A DNA stretch of 64,000 nt from Adiantum capillus-veneris (GCA_014529385.2 CM043944.1:175671740-175735739); one strand, 5' to 3'; counted from the stretch's first letter, positions 10,860-22,717 are shown. Numbers and translations: made by a program. Notes: a model not told the origin generated them from the sequence alone.

Positions 10860-11157
10860 CTAAATGCCTAACTATATGAGCTTCAATAATTTTCTCACTA
10901 GCTCAAATAAGGGTTTCAACGGATTTGGCAGACATAAATGAGGTAAGATCTAGCCAGGTTTAGATGTAACCAACAACTACTACAGACATCTAGAGATATT
11001 AACATTGTTAGCTTTCACAAAAACATTCCAAACCCTTGGCCAAATAAGTAAAGAAACGATGAAAAGCCACAACAAAAAGCAACGGACTAAGCAATGGGTA
11101 ACCCTATCTAAGAGATTTGGAAATATAGATTTTATATGCTAAGAGCCTTCCATATTT

Positions 11158-11160
<3 letters not shown>
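10860..11160. other. Spacer, nothing recognised
   Basis: AT-rich sequence without a supported coding region or repeat. Confidence 0.5.

Positions 11161-11228
<68 letters not shown>
11161..11228. repeat. Compound microsatellite (CT)n(CA)n
   Basis: About 32 bp of CT followed directly by about 36 bp of CA. Confidence 0.98.
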
Positions 11229-11230
<2 letters not shown>

Positions 11231-11889
11231 TGAAAGGTCAAGTTCTATGAAAAAATAACAATTAGTGGGGTCAAACTTAATTGAAAGGTCAAGGTACATG
11301 ACAAAATCTAGAAAGAATGGTTAGTATGGTCCTATATGTCCGTCCAACCTTAGGGATGCCCATAGTGGACCACCTTATTGAGTCTAAATGAGCAAGGGAA
11401 TGAGTATCATATTGAGAAGACCAATTAGCCACACTTTTGTCCGTGTGTGGGTTCCATCATCCATGCTCCCAAATGAATCGTAGTGGATCCGATCCATGGG
11501 AAGAGAAATTGCAACCTCATGAGCCTGAATTTCTCGGTGTCTGAGAGTAGCAATAGTATCCATTTTGCCTTTGGAGTGTTGAGAGCAGCTACCACATGCA
11601 TGATGAACTTATCCACAAGCTTGATGAAAAGTTAATGAACTAGGAATTTCATATCTTTGATCCCGAGCCTTTCTCGTGAGGCTCACTCCTTACGTAGTGG
11701 CAAGCTCAGGCATTTGTTCCTCGCAAGCCCTTTGCTCTGGAGCTCTGATTGTATATCTCCTGCCTTGCCGCATGACCACCTCTTCGTCTCGTGGCATGTC
11801 TCTTGCTATGTGTGCAATTTTCGATGATCAATTGAAGCCTCCCTCCTACTACATATGCACTTGTTGGCATCCCCTTGCAACACCTTTTT

Positions 11890-11892
<3 letters not shown>
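11229..11892. other. Spacer, nothing recognised
   Basis: Short open frames occur on both strands but none resembles a known protein. A short phrase (AATTGAAAGGTCAAG) occurs twice near 11229 and 11279. Confidence 0.45.

Positions 11893-11944
<52 letters not shown>
11893..11944. repeat. (GA)n microsatellite
   Basis: About 52 bp of uninterrupted GA; the Glu-Arg and Ser-Leu open frames across it are artefacts of the repeat. Confidence 0.98.
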
Positions 11945-11949
<5 letters not shown>

Positions 11950-12177
11950 TGGTGCACGCGACTACACCATCCTAACAGTGGCTACCACCTTTGGCTTTAC
12001 TTTGGGCATACTTTGTGGGCTGCCATTGCCAACGGTAGTCGCGTACACCTAGGCCCCGTCCCTCCTTGCCCTGCACAACTCGCCAACTCCTTACCCTCAG
12101 CAGTGGCCGGCTACCCCCAAAGAAACATGTAGTTTACTGTGGCAGGTTTAGTCAAGGGAATCTTACTACATTAATAC

Positions 12178-12408
12178 ATCCGTGTAGAGTCCTTAGAAGG
12201 AAATGCTTCCTTATGAGCACACAGAACGTCCACGTGCGTGCAGACGGTCTACGAGCTCATAATCTTGTTGCTAATGATTTGTTACATTTTTGTCCTTTTT
12301 GTTGATAAAGTTACACCCAAGAGCACGGAGACCATCCTTCCAAGGAAATGCTTCCTAATGAGCACACAATTTGTTAGCGCACGCGCACACGCTCTGCGAA
12401 CTCATAGC
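12178..12408 (+). repeat. Diverged ~85-bp direct repeat, two copies
   Basis: AAGGAAATGCTTCCT followed by ATGAGCACACA recurs at about 12196 and 12340, and the similarity continues through a GC-rich stretch ending in CTCATA. The rest of 11945-12486 holds nothing I recognise. Confidence 0.65.
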
Positions 12409-12502
12409 ATGTAGGAGGTCCGTAGGACGATGAGTGCATGTGGACCATATGTTAGCTATTAAGTATCAAGAAAGCACTATAAATTTAAAGAAATTTAGTT
12501 TA

Positions 12503-12723
12503 CACCCAAGAAGGGTACCTCATTTGGTGAGGACCCCCAAGGTTGAGGGTTGAGACTTAGGAGTTGCATTCTCTTGGGTGTATTCTCTTCCTCTATTGGG
12601 GGGTGGTTCTCACGGTTTCCACTCAAAGGTGTAATGTAGAGCAATGTACAATTGTGAATACATGATATGTGTATGGTTTTTTCCTACTACCTTCCTTGCC
12701 TTGATGGTGAAAAAAAACAAAAG
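12503..12723 (+). mobile_element. tRNA-derived SINE with perfect 16-bp target duplication
   Basis: The body is 221 bp. A box-A-like TACCTCATTTGG lies near its 5' end (compare TAGCTCAGTTGG of tRNAs) and a GGTTGAGACT segment resembling box B lies about 30 bp further on; the 3' end is A-rich. It is flanked by the identical 16-mer AAAGAAATTTAGTTTA at 12487-12502 and 12724-12739. An A-rich 3' end with a long perfect target duplication is the signature of LINE-assisted retroposition. Box B is a poor match, so the tRNA origin is less certain than the retroposition. Confidence 0.85.
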
Positions 12724-12739
12724 AAAGAAATTTAGTTTA

Positions 12740-13600
12740 ATAGTCTATCCATGGGTTCATTTAGGGTGGGTTTAGACTACCAATTGTCTCTCGTGAGTTG
12801 AGCTGCATCTTCAAGAGCTTGGGTTCAGACTGCACTCAATATAGGTGTATTCCGTTGTGGGGCTAAGAAGTAGGAAGACCTAACTGGTTAGATCTAATGG
12901 CTCACAAGATACCTTGATCATGCATTCAAAGCCTCCCATGACACATGGTGAGAAGTGTTCGGTATCCAGGGGTGAGGCCCTCAAGAAAGGTGGGTTTGTA
13001 CCCTTTTGCGTTTTTTCTTGGGCCTTGGCAATAATACCTTGCCTCATCTTCTAAATGCGTGTGCGGTTCACTCTCAGACGTGTTGTTGCCTGCTAAACCA
13101 AGCCTTATTTAGACGCGTGTCTAACTGGGGTCCCACCTCCCAGCTCGTGGCCACCAAAATGCATTCATGCTAGGATTGACACAAGAAAGACCATGCAGTC
13201 CTAGAACCAGTCAGCTATAGCCAAATGTTTGAGGCCCCAATATTCGTGTTGATTGCCTGTGCTTTTATGTAGTTGGAGACCCATGGGAAAATTGGCTGGT
13301 GGGGTTTTCCTTCCCCTTTGACATGTGTGTGAGGCCATCTTTCACTTTTCATTGCCCACCACCTCAGCATGGCCACCCATTACCTGCCCTAGTGTTACAC
13401 TCCGCTTAGACTGGACACATGGCCATGCCTCAACACCCATTTTCCACTTTGCAGTCCATTCACACTACTAAACAAATAATAATTTATTACACATCATTAC
13501 AAGAAAAATCAACTGGAGACAAGTCTAACAAACACCAACGACTCCCATTGCAAACAACATGGACATCCTTTTGTTCGGAGGGTTAGGGGCCACCCGCATT
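12740..13600. other. Spacer, nothing recognised
   Basis: No coding region, RNA gene or repeat that I can support. Confidence 0.45.
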
Positions 13601-14151
13601 CATGGCCTTTCTCATAGGCATATTTTTCAAGGTGAGTGCTATTGACCTGATTTCTTAGTCTCCTTGCTAGCTATGTGGGCCCTCCTTTGTTGTAGTTCAT
13701 GATGTTATGAAACAATATGTAGGATTATCATGGTAGGTATCAAACTCATCAACATTTTTCTAATGATTGCAAGCTACCACGTAAATGGCACAACTCATGG
13801 TCCACGTACTCTAAATGCTGCCTATAACCTTTTTCATTGGCATTTTTTCTAAGGTGAGTATCATTGACCTTATTTCTTAGTCTCCTTGCTAGCTATGTGT
13901 TGTAACTCATGATGTTATGAAACACTATGTGGGATTAAATTACAAGATTTTTTGACTAGTCCCATGCCGCCACATCTGTTACATATCTCCTCCATAGCTC
14001 ATCATCTAGAAAGTCTGAATGCTACCTATGTCAAACCTTTCTCATATGCATGTTGTCCAAGCGAGTGCCATTGAATTTATTTCTTGTTTGTGGGCTAGGC
14101 CTTTGTCATAGCACTTGGTGTTATGAAACTATGAGGGATTATAGTACAATT
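13601..14151 (+). repeat. Three diverged tandem copies of a ~215-bp unit
   Basis: Units begin near 13601, 13818 and 14023. Shared landmarks are CCTTTCTCAT-like, AAGGTGAGT-like, ATTTCTTAGTCTCCTTGCTA (copies 1 and 2) and GTTATGAAAC followed by GGATTA. Copy 3 is the most diverged. No coding potential. Confidence 0.7.
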
Positions 14152-15636
14152 TCTTTATTAACTTCTTATTCCTAAATGTGCCATTAAGATAGCTACTATG
14201 TTTTGGACCTTATTACATACTTGAGTATTGCATAATTGAGCATGGTCCAATGTCGACTTAGTTCTTTTGGTGAGGTATGTGTGTACAAGTGGGTTTGATA
14301 TATATGCATGGTTTTTCTCTTTTTTATGGTGGGATGGAAGTTTTGTTTTCAATGTTGGCCTTGCTTTTTATCAAAGGGCTTCAAGCTATATCAATCCTTG
14401 ATTGACAAGATCATTACATAAATATCAAGATAATTAATAATCAATTATTGAAAATTCTCATTGAGGTTAAAAATTTACTTTTGATGTTTATCTAGGTGAT
14501 TTATTAAAACCATTTGGAAGCTCCAAGAGAGAGGGTAGTTTGATACAACAGAAGGATTGAAGGTTGTCTTTTCCTTATGGAGGCTCTTCTAATACCCCAC
14601 CTTGTTTTGATAGCATATCCCTTGAACATATCAATCATATTCCTTAGCACCAGGGTTAAGACAACCATATCAACACTCAAAATTTTCTACACATCCCACA
14701 TTTTAGTCATTGCTATGCATACATCCATTCCACATTCGATCTTGTTTATCCTTCATCTTTCCAATCTCCTCCCTGCATCCCATCCCTTCCCGTACACCTT
14801 CTTTTGAAACCTCCTCCCTGATTTTTTCCGAATACTGGAGCTTTTTTGGATTTTATCAACCCTCCTTTCTCCAACCCTCCTTTCTCCATAGCTCAAACAA
14901 ACATGGAAGTGAACATTTTCCCCAATTTTAAGTAATCCTTTTTAATGGGGGGACCATCTTGAAAGGTGAGACTACATGTAAAACCATATGGACTAATACT
15001 TTTGCATAAGATGCTTTTGTATGTTAGAGAGTAAAATAATACCTCTAGATTGAATCTCCTTCAATCATCAACTCTACAATGTGAAAGCTAGAATCATAGA
15101 GTCTATGGATGCTTTAGAACCTACACTTAAACCACCTCCTAGTCAAAGGACACCACCATTTCCAATCAGGGGCATATAGAAACCAACTCCAAAGCCATAT
15201 GCCTTCCATAACCTAGCTCAAGAGGGACCATGATCTTCTTAGCATTGGTTTAGGGGCCTCAATGTACTTTGTATTGGCTGTGAAATTTTTCCTACAATCA
15301 AAATTCTCCAGTTCCCCTTGATATATGGCCATCCATCCATCTACCAAGAACTCTAGTTAGATTATCCTAATTCAATTTAGCCCACATGTCTCTCCAATGG
15401 TAGAATGACCCTCTCTAATCATGGATGTCTAAGTTTTAATACATTTTTATAAGCCCCAAACTCTTTCCCCATAAGATATCCTAAACATATGTATGGCTAG
15501 TGCATAATAGCTTTGTGCCCCCACTAAGCAAAGCATGGGGTTTTGAAACCTTATCCTCCTAGTATTGTACCCTCATTCAATGATTTATGGTGGATACGTA
15601 GGCTTCCAACAAAAGGAATCCCACCTTGTACAAGTC

Positions 15637-15638
<2 letters not shown>
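14152..15638. other. Spacer, nothing recognised
   Basis: AT-rich sequence without a coding region or repeat I can support. Confidence 0.45.

Positions 15639-15728
<90 letters not shown>
15639..15728. repeat. Compound microsatellite (CT)n(TA)n
   Basis: About 40 bp of CT followed by about 48 bp of TA. Confidence 0.98.
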
Positions 15729-15732
<4 letters not shown>

Positions 15733-16700
15733 TTCTCAATGACATCATTATGTGTTTGATGAAACCCATTAGGTAGAGTCTAGTCATAATGTATTATTCA
15801 TCCCTTGTCTATTATATCTTGTTTCAGTACTTTGGTGGAAAATTTTAATGTCTCTTCATTACTATGAGTTCAGCCATGCACTCACAAACACACACTCTCA
15901 CATGTAAAGCATATGTTTTCACACAAAAGACTCCTTCTATTAAGTATGAAAGGTGACCTTAAGCTCCCAAACAAAAAAGGTCTATATTTCTTTTAAAAAT
16001 CTCTAATTGAGAAGCTCACACATTTATTATCCCCCTCGGATCCACCCAACCTAATGCTCTTTTCTAGAAGGCGATCCTAGAGTAGTTATGAAGAGTGGAG
16101 AAGCAGGAGAAAGATGGTGTTAAACTATCCAATCCTTGCCAATCCTAAATAGAACACCAATCCCATTGAAGCATACATGCTCCACATCCTCTGAGCAACA
16201 ATACAAATTTTTGAGAGATGTCCCAGATCTTACATGTCAAAAGACATGCAAAATAGCCAAGTTGATTATCAAATGTATATAAGATTTTTATGAAATTGAC
16301 AAGGCAGAACACCCTTGGGAGGTTTTTCTTGAAGGAACAAACAACATTAGCTCGGACCTCAAGGAGGATCTGTCCAAAAATGTCATCATGGGCATGTACA
16401 CTCGCATTATGTTTTGGCCATCACACTACATGTAGACCTTTGAAGATGCATCTATGATATGATTCTTTGAAATGGACTTATACATACTCTATCCATTGAC
16501 AAAGGATCTTCAATTAAGAAACTCATGCATGTGGCTTACCAAAATACCTTGCTCAACAACCCTCTCCGAGATCTCTCTTTCAAGGTGGATATCATGGCAT
16601 GGGCATCAAAGTTCTCAACAAAGTACTAGTCCCTTGAAAAGAAACTTTGAAAACTACAGATAGATCTTTGGCAGCATACACAAGGACGTGCATCGGTCAG
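15729..16700 (+). other. Unassigned, probably decayed 3' internal region of a Ty3 element
   Basis: It lies directly upstream of a polypurine tract and LTR in the same orientation, so it should be the 3' end of that element's internal region. Around 16310 one plus frame gives HPWEVFLEGTNNI and similar plausible protein, but stops follow quickly and no domain is recognised. No 5' LTR partner was found upstream. Confidence 0.3.
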
Positions 16701-16711
16701 AAAGGGGGGAG
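16701..16711 (+). other. Polypurine tract
   Basis: AAAGGGGGGAG immediately before an LTR starting TG. Confidence 0.75.
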
Positions 16712-17549
16712 TGTTTGGCCAGTACATCTTACGGGCACCCTACTATCTAAACAAAGATTGTAGAGCCACATTTTTGATACATTGTAAATTATTTTCTTCT
16801 GAGATCCATGTACATGAGCAAATATAATTTGATCCTAGAGCTACAAATTTCTAAGTTTCAAGAGTCTTATTATGTATACAAGGCCATCCAGCCAATGGCC
16901 ATTTTTTAAAGCCCCGGGTATATAAGGCAATGGCTCTAGTTTGAAAAGGAGACAATTTTTGGATAAAAAGACTTGTGTTGTACATGCTGTCAAGCTACTT
17001 CTCAGCTCTAATTTGTAATCAACATAACTCTTGATTGGATAATCTATTTCAAAATCCAAAATTTGCATTGTGTTACTCTTCTCTTGTTCTTTGTTTCGAG
17101 TGTAAGCACTTCAATTTCTATGATGATTTATGAATAAGTGTCTGTGAGCCTTATCTTCAATTTTGAGTACTTAAGTGCTATTAGACCTTAGGATGACCAG
17201 TTTGGATGGTTTTCTTGAAGTTCTGATGACCCGTTTAATGATGGATTGTGATTTTTCTACCTTGTCAGGTCTACTAGGCTTTGTAGACCTGTCCCCTTAG
17301 ATCTAGTAAGGCCTTCCCTAAAAGTTTTGTGGCTATCCAAATCTGTTTAGTCATTGAAATAGCGTGATGATTGAGAGCGGTGAGATAGGAAATAGGCAAA
17401 TTTTTTGGTCTTTGAGGTGTTGATTTGTTTATTAGTTTTACTTATTGAGATTGACACTTTCAAAGAGTCTATGTGCCCCATCTGAGTCAGTACCCTGATT
17501 AGTGCCAAAAAGCTATGCTATGGACATCCGTCATGACAACCTGCTAATA
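16712..17549 (+). repeat. Ty3/gypsy LTR (3' LTR), same family as the LTR at 57821
   Basis: Starts TGTTTGGCC after a polypurine tract, has a TATA-type box (TATATAAG) at 16919-16926, and ends in sequence matching the end of the 57821-58730 LTR (CTATGGACATCCGTC against CTATGGACGTCCGTC). The family match also covers ATTGTGTTACTCTTCTCTTG against ATTGTGTTCCTCTCCTCTTG. The exact 3' boundary is uncertain by a few bases. It may be a solo LTR or the remnant of a decayed element. Confidence 0.75.
17268..17289. repeat. Stem-loop palindrome in the LTR
   Basis: GGTCTAC and GTAGACC flank an 8-base loop. The place in the LTR corresponds to the AACGATCGCGATCGTT palindrome at 58384-58399 of the related LTR. 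Confidence 0.65.
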
Positions 17550-18193
17550 GTTGTAGACAATATCATTCAATGGAGATATTGGCCAAGAGCAAGGTTTCCA
17601 TGACCAAAGCATCCATTCCAAAATAGGAGAAGCCATTCTTGGAGTGGCTAACAATGCATGTCTACTAGTGGTAGTTATAAAGGTGAGTCTTGTAGCATTA
17701 GAGAATGCGATAGTATATATGAGTGCAGTGTTGCTAATGCTTCTTGTGCACAAGTGTAGTGAGCTTGGCAAAGAAGATGGAGATTGAGAATTCAATGGTA
17801 AAGAATCTCCATGCATGTGTTGCACACGATTAGGGCCTCTCTCTTGAAGATCCATTGCAATATTTTTGTGAAGATCACTTTGAAAAAGGATTTGTGTGGT
17901 GGAAGTCAACCATATGGGTCACACACAATGGAGAGGAGCAGTTTCACTATGCATGCACTATGTGACGCTATTACAGGTATTTAACTATTACATTTTATGG
18001 GTATGTATGATTCATATTGTGAGTTTTGGTCAATGGAGTCAATATTGTATATTGTAGATGGTGGGTGGGCGCTCTCAGAAAAAGATCACAATGTTCATAC
18101 CCCAACCATCCTAGTGATGCATGGGTCAAATCAGAGAGAGAGGCGAGTCGGATCTATCTCAACAAGTGGGTAGACAAGCTCCATGACAAGGAT
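17550..18193 (+). other. Unassigned, with a degenerate coding-like stretch
   Basis: At about 17765-17945 a plus frame reads through LAKKMEIENSMVKNLHACV and, after one stop, LEDPLQYFCEDHFEKGF and VWWKSTIWVTHNGEEQF; at about 18060-18190 another frame reads YPNHPSDAWVKSEREASRIY. Both look protein-like, and the intervening sequence has splice-like signals. I do not recognise the protein. It could be a decayed host exon pair or an internal retroelement fragment. LTRs flank it on both sides. Confidence 0.3.
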
Positions 18194-19017
18194 TGTAACA
18201 TTTAATGGCCTAGTAGCTTGTGTGTAGCAGAAAATAGCATAAACATAGTGAGAATTTCATTGGAATAGATTCCTAATGAGAATAGCAAGAGTGCTTGGAT
18301 GGAGAAAGCAACAAAAAGCATAACACCTAGTTAGGTAGGCATGCACAATACTTCAAAAGAGAGATAAATTAAGCTATTGACAACAGTTGAGGACCGAATT
18401 TACATGGAGCCGGTCCCCCCTCCAAAAGGCTTTGTATTATAGGTTTCCCCCATCAAGGAAGACATTTTACAATACAATACTTTGTGTTCCCTCAATAACT
18501 TTCTGGGGCAATTAAGATGGAAGTTTCAAGCACCTAGCCCACACTTATAAAACACAACATCAATTCCCTTAGGGCCTCATACCCAAGACCTCACACACCT
18601 TCGAAGATGGTGAGAGCTAGCGGGTTATGTGAGTAGATTGAGAGGAAGAAGGAGTATTCTTACAAGAAAGAATCATATCTCCTCTCATAATCACTCATAA
18701 TAGCTTATCATAGCTTAGTAATTAGCATGATAGAGGAGATGAGCATGCATTGGAGCTTGGCTCTTGGTTGGATTTGCATCACAAAGCCAAGAGTTGTCGG
18801 TGTAGGCATCCCTTCTCACAAGCTTGGAGTAGATGATGAGCTTTCCATTAAAGCTTGAGAAGGAGAGAGAGTCTTCTTTGCTTCACACATCAGATTGTGG
18901 GAGTGTGTGTGTGATAATGCCTTGCCAAAATCAGCCCCCCTCTCTCTTGGTCGACCCCTCTTGATTTTTACTCATGATGGCACCTCATTGGACCCTGCAA
19001 AGCTTAGCCAACGATAA
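18194..19017 (-). repeat. Chromovirus LTR, truncated (copy A)
   Basis: Begins TGTAACATTTAATGGCC on the plus strand, exactly like the LTR at 34267, and matches it for about 830 bp with roughly 6-7% differences by eye. Orientation is minus. Similarity stops at 19017, where GC-rich LINE sequence begins, while copy B continues at least 330 bp further. It is probably the 3' LTR of the minus-strand chromovirus at 28453-34265, with the LINE and a deletion between them; the flank (AGGAT at 18189-18193) has no confirmed matching duplication. Confidence 0.75.
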
Positions 19018-19319
19018 TAATTAGCCGCTCGCTCCCCCCCCCCCTCCTCCCCCTTCCTCGCCATCGCCATTCCTCCTCCCTACCCCTGCATTGCACATCC
19101 GCCCTTGTGTAGCGTGCCCTGCCCGCCCCCTGCGCAGCCCGCCTTGCCTGCCTTCTTGCGCAGCCTCCCCCCCTGTCCGCCCTGTGCACTACCCCCTCCC
19201 CCCCCGCGCTTGCTTCCGTGCCCAATCCCAGCCCGTAGCCCCTCCAGCGCGCTGTCCCACCTTGCCCCGCCCATCGCTATATCCCAGAGCAAGCGAGCCT
19301 AGCCGCAGAGGTAGAGCGC
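19018..19319 (+). other. GC-rich 5' region of the LINE
   Basis: Very C-rich, with a C12 run near 19034, in sharp contrast to the AT-rich surroundings. Long open frames on both strands here are by-products of the composition. It probably corresponds to the LINE 5' UTR and internal promoter, or the start of ORF1. Confidence 0.6.
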
Positions 19320-20150
19320 TTGCAGGCGACTTTAGTCATCTGTAAGATTCTCGGCACCCGACCTAGTAGAGGAGAGCTGCAAGACCTTCTCCACGCCCGC
19401 CTTCTCGCAGAGGTGGGCAAGATCTTGGATGTCCATATTCTCGGACGGGGTTATCAGATCAAGCTTGAGACCTGTGAGATGGCATCCAAGGTCATAGATA
19501 TGAGTCCATTGGCCATCCGAGCATCACACGCCCACTTTTGACAGTGGCAACATGGTTTTGACCCGGCTTCGGATGTACTAGTAGAGGAGGAAGACATCCC
19601 CATCTCAGTCTTCTTTCCGGGTTTACGGAGGGAGTACTTACCACTTCTTTCTAGGATCGGCTCCATCATTGGGACTGTCCTAGAGACACCTCGTACGGCA
19701 GCATCAGTATCTGCCAAGGCGACAGGCATCCCCTTAGTTCGAGTTTTGGTCAGAGATACCCACATGCTCCCGAAGGTTATCCTTCTGCCTCGGGTGAGTG
19801 GGGGTTGGTTTTGACAGAGTGTGGAGTACTCGAGCCTCCCAAACCAGTGCTTCATTTGCCGATAGATGGGCCATTTAGCGAAGGTCTGTCCACGGAGGAG
19901 GCCGCGACCTGCACCACAGCCTCAACCCCAGCCTGACAGGGCTGGTCTGCAGCCACAGTCAACGGCACAGTGCACACATACAGAGCTGCCCTCCGAGCCT
20001 GGGGCTCCAGCGGACGGAGGAGGGGTGGTAGCAGCAGGCCCGTGGCCGACGACTCCAGAGGCCGTAGCGTCAGCCTGGTACTTAGAGTGGCCCTCAGGTG
20101 CCTACTCAGCAGTAGTGGGTTCCCACGGGGAACCACTTTGGTCCTCTTGA
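19320..20150 (+). pseudogene. LINE ORF1: DUF4283-like domain and CCHC zinc knuckle
   Basis: LINE ORF1 proteins bind the element RNA. The reading goes from an N-terminal segment (residues YQIKLETCEMASKVI) through PLLSRIGSIIGTVLE, VRVLVRDTHMLPKVI and VEYSSLPNQCFICR to MGHLAKVCPRR. The last pieces form a CX2CX4HX4C knuckle with a TAG between Cys and His. This matches the DUF4283 plus zinc-knuckle layout of plant L1 ORF1. A Pro/Gln-rich linker follows. Stops at 19541, about 19817 and 19866, plus frameshifts, make it a pseudogene. Confidence 0.75.
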
Positions 20151-20391
20151 GCAGGAAGAGATCCCTGCGCCAGCCTCCACCTCCGATTCACCATCGACAG
20201 CCGCTCCCCCCCAAGAGTTCCCCCCCTCTTTCTCATCCTCCCCCCCGCCTTCTGCTCCCGTCGCCTCTCCACCTCGCCCCTCTACCTCTGTCGCCCCATC
20301 CCGCCCCTCTTCGCCTCCGCCTCCCCCAGCTCCTTCTCCCCCCCCTCCTGCTCCAGTTTCACAGTCGACTCAAGGGATAGGTCCCTCTGCG

Positions 20392-20898
20392 GTGGCTAGG
20401 AGATCTCTTGGCAGCGCCTTTGCCACGAGTTGCCTAGCAAGAGAGGTTCAGCCCTTCTTGCAGCCCCCTCTGCAGATTCAGACGACTTCCCTTGCAGCTA
20501 TCCCTCTTGGTCTGATGAGAATTGACATCCGATGCCGCTGGGAATTCTTTGACTACGGGTTTACTCATTTTCTCGGCGATTCCGCAGTAGACCATGAGGC
20601 AACTTGCTTCAGGGTCCATGTTTTGTTCCTCGCCGCTAGGGGGATAGAGGCCTTGGACTCAGCAATTGGTTTTTCCTTCCCCCTCTGTGGTAGGGCCGAG
20701 ACAGAGTGGTCCCTCGACTCAGTGGTGGGATGGTTGCATACACAGGTCCTAGAGTTCTCTCACCACATGGGAGAACTTGGAGTTACGGATATGTTGCAGA
20801 CTTTGTGGCCATTGGCCAAGTTTGCGGTGACACCCCCAGACTCAGCAGGATGTAGGCACATTGTGGTGTACTTCTTTGCTATGATACGCAGTGTTTGA
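20392..20898 (+). pseudogene. LINE ORF1 C-terminal region
   Basis: A 168-codon open stretch between the Pro-rich part of ORF1 and the endonuclease. It is not repetitive; an aromatic segment (RWEFFDYGFTHFLGD) and HMGELGVTDMLQTLWP are the most ordered-looking parts. I do not recognise a named domain. Its location makes it the tail of ORF1 or a spacer before ORF2. Confidence 0.5.
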
Positions 20899-21091
20899 CT
20901 TGCTATGTATACATTCATGAGGACTCTTGGACAGAGGAGGTTTCTTTACGCACGGCTCGCTCTGCTTGGGCTTGGGCTAGGCACTCACTATAATCACGTC
21001 TAACTAGAGGACGCTCGGATGCGGATTACTCCCCATCCAAGCCAGCCTCAAAGATAGCCCGTCTTGCTGCTGCGGCAGCATCTGTTCTCTC

Positions 21092-22085
21092 TTGCTCCCC
21101 ATGAGGATCGTCTCATGGAACGTGGAGGGACTAGGTGGGCCCCAGTTTCAGTGCCAGTGGGACCGATTGCATCAGGAGCTTCAGCGTTGCCTTGTGGGAG
21201 GAGAGATTGATCTCCTTATGCTTCAAGAGCACCATCTGTCTGAGATCCACATTCGGCAATGTGGTCAGATCTTGCGTGGACGATATGATACCTTTTGGTC
21301 AGCTGTTTTTGGACCTGGAGGCATCTAGGATGGGGTATGTATGACTATTGCGGACTCATTGCAGTAGGCCATTGTGGGTAGAGGGATTATTGTGCCAGGC
21401 AGGGCTCAATGGATTACTATGCAGGTTCAAGGTGGCCTTGTGGGATTCCTGAACATCTATGCGCCCAATGTGGCGAGTGCTCGTGCAGAGTTTTGGTCAC
21501 AGATTGTTGAGTCTTTGCCGCAGGCCGATCATTCGTGTATAGGAGGGGACTTCAACATGTTGGAAGACCCTTCTGACAGGATTGTGACAGTCATGCTACT
21601 ATGCATGGAGTCGAGTTGGCAGCTTGGGAGAGGTTGTGTATGACTTTGAGGGTCTCGAATACATGGCAGCACTCTGGTTTTGTGAGGCCCCAGACAGTCT
21701 TGCCTTCTCTAGAGTGGACCGCAGAGTGGGAGGAGTGAATCTATCTCGGATAGATCGCTTCTACACTAGTGATCACTTCACTGACTTGGGGGGATCAGTG
21801 GGCATCCTGGCAGGGACATCCTTCTGGGACCATGCACCATTGATCCTCACAGTGGCAGACAGGCACAGGAGTGGGAGCACGATGCTTCGAATCCCAGATA
21901 GGGTCTTGTTGGACTCAACTCTCAGAGAGAGGGTGGAGGCTCTCTGGACAGAGGGCATGGACAGCCAGGTTTCACCTACAGACAGAGTGGCCTCCGGCCT
22001 AGCTCAGCTTAGCCACGTTTTTCTTCATGAGTCTCTGGCTCCGCGGGCTGCAGCAGTGAGAGAGGCGGAGCAGCGTCTCAAATGA
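21092..22085 (+). pseudogene. LINE ORF2 endonuclease (EEP family)
   Basis: The apurinic/apyrimidinic-type endonuclease nicks target DNA to prime reverse transcription. Motifs in order: RIVSWNVEGLGG, LMLQEHHLSE (catalytic Glu), LNIYAPN, SCIGGDFNMLED (Asp/Asn), SRIDRFYTSDHF and FWDHAPLILTV (the SDH-type motif, here WDH). Starting at the Met at 21101 puts SWNVEG at the usual distance from the N-terminus. Breaks: a stop near 21328 and frameshifts near 21365 and 21640. Confidence 0.85.
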
Positions 22086-22450
22086 GGCATTGATTCACTA
22101 CAGAGGATGCAAGAGCAGCATCTAGACAGTCCATGGTTGGAGGAGCAGTTACAGCAGGCTCGACAGGAGCTTGCTGGCACAGAGGAGAGCCGTCATAAGT
22201 TTGCCTTTCACTGACAGGCATCTCAGTGAACTTAGGTGGGTGACAGAGTGACAGGTGCTTTTTTTGAGACAGTGGGACCTCGTCACTCGCATTCCAAGGT
22301 CATTCAATTGAGGAGGCCCGATGGGTGAGTTGCTTGTGAGCCCGAGGATATGCGTGCAATTGCTACTACTGACTTTTACTGTGAGTTACTATCACGACTG
22401 AGCCTCAGTCAGAGTGACAGGATGCATGCAAGGAGCAGGTTTGGGCACAG

Positions 22451-22717
22451 ATGCCATGTCTTGTGATAGAGGAGATGCGCCAGAGGCTTGAGATGCCACT
22501 TGAGCTTGAGGAGACGCACACGGCTCTTCGGACCCTCCCTCGTGGTAGCTGTCCAGGTGAGGATGGGTTGACTCCTAGATTTTTCTTGGAGTACTGGGAC
22601 TTGCTTGGCCCAGATCTTTGTAGTTCTTTTCAGTACATCTTGCACACAGGAGTGATGCTTGACAACATGAGTGAGGGCCTGATCTACCTCATTCCCAAGG
22701 AGGGTGGCTCCTTGGAT
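22451..22717 (+). pseudogene. LINE ORF2 reverse transcriptase, N-terminal part
   Basis: Reads ALRTLPRGSCPGEDGLTPRF (the conserved P-G-x-DG segment before the fingers) to LIYLIPKEGGSLD, ending exactly at the MITE. The next residues, EIQQWRPITILN, are at 25566 beyond the insertion. Removing the insertion with one target copy leaves the frame continuous. Confidence 0.85.

Noticed and set aside
11706-12132. Open frames of Glu-Arg or Ser-Leu repeats across GA/CT microsatellites (also at 15543-15787, 47240-47467, 56904-57149)
   Set aside because: A dinucleotide repeat without stops is open in several frames; there is no protein similarity on either side. Only the tract at 63217 lies inside a recognisable protein.
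12510-12560. Possible tRNA gene from the TACCTCATTTGG box-A-like motif
   Set aside because: No acceptor stem or anticodon arm can be formed and the flanking 16-bp duplication identifies a retroposed SINE.
19018-19345. Long open frames on both strands in the C-rich stretch
   Set aside because: GC-rich sequence has few stops by chance; the stretch is better explained as the 5' region of the LINE.
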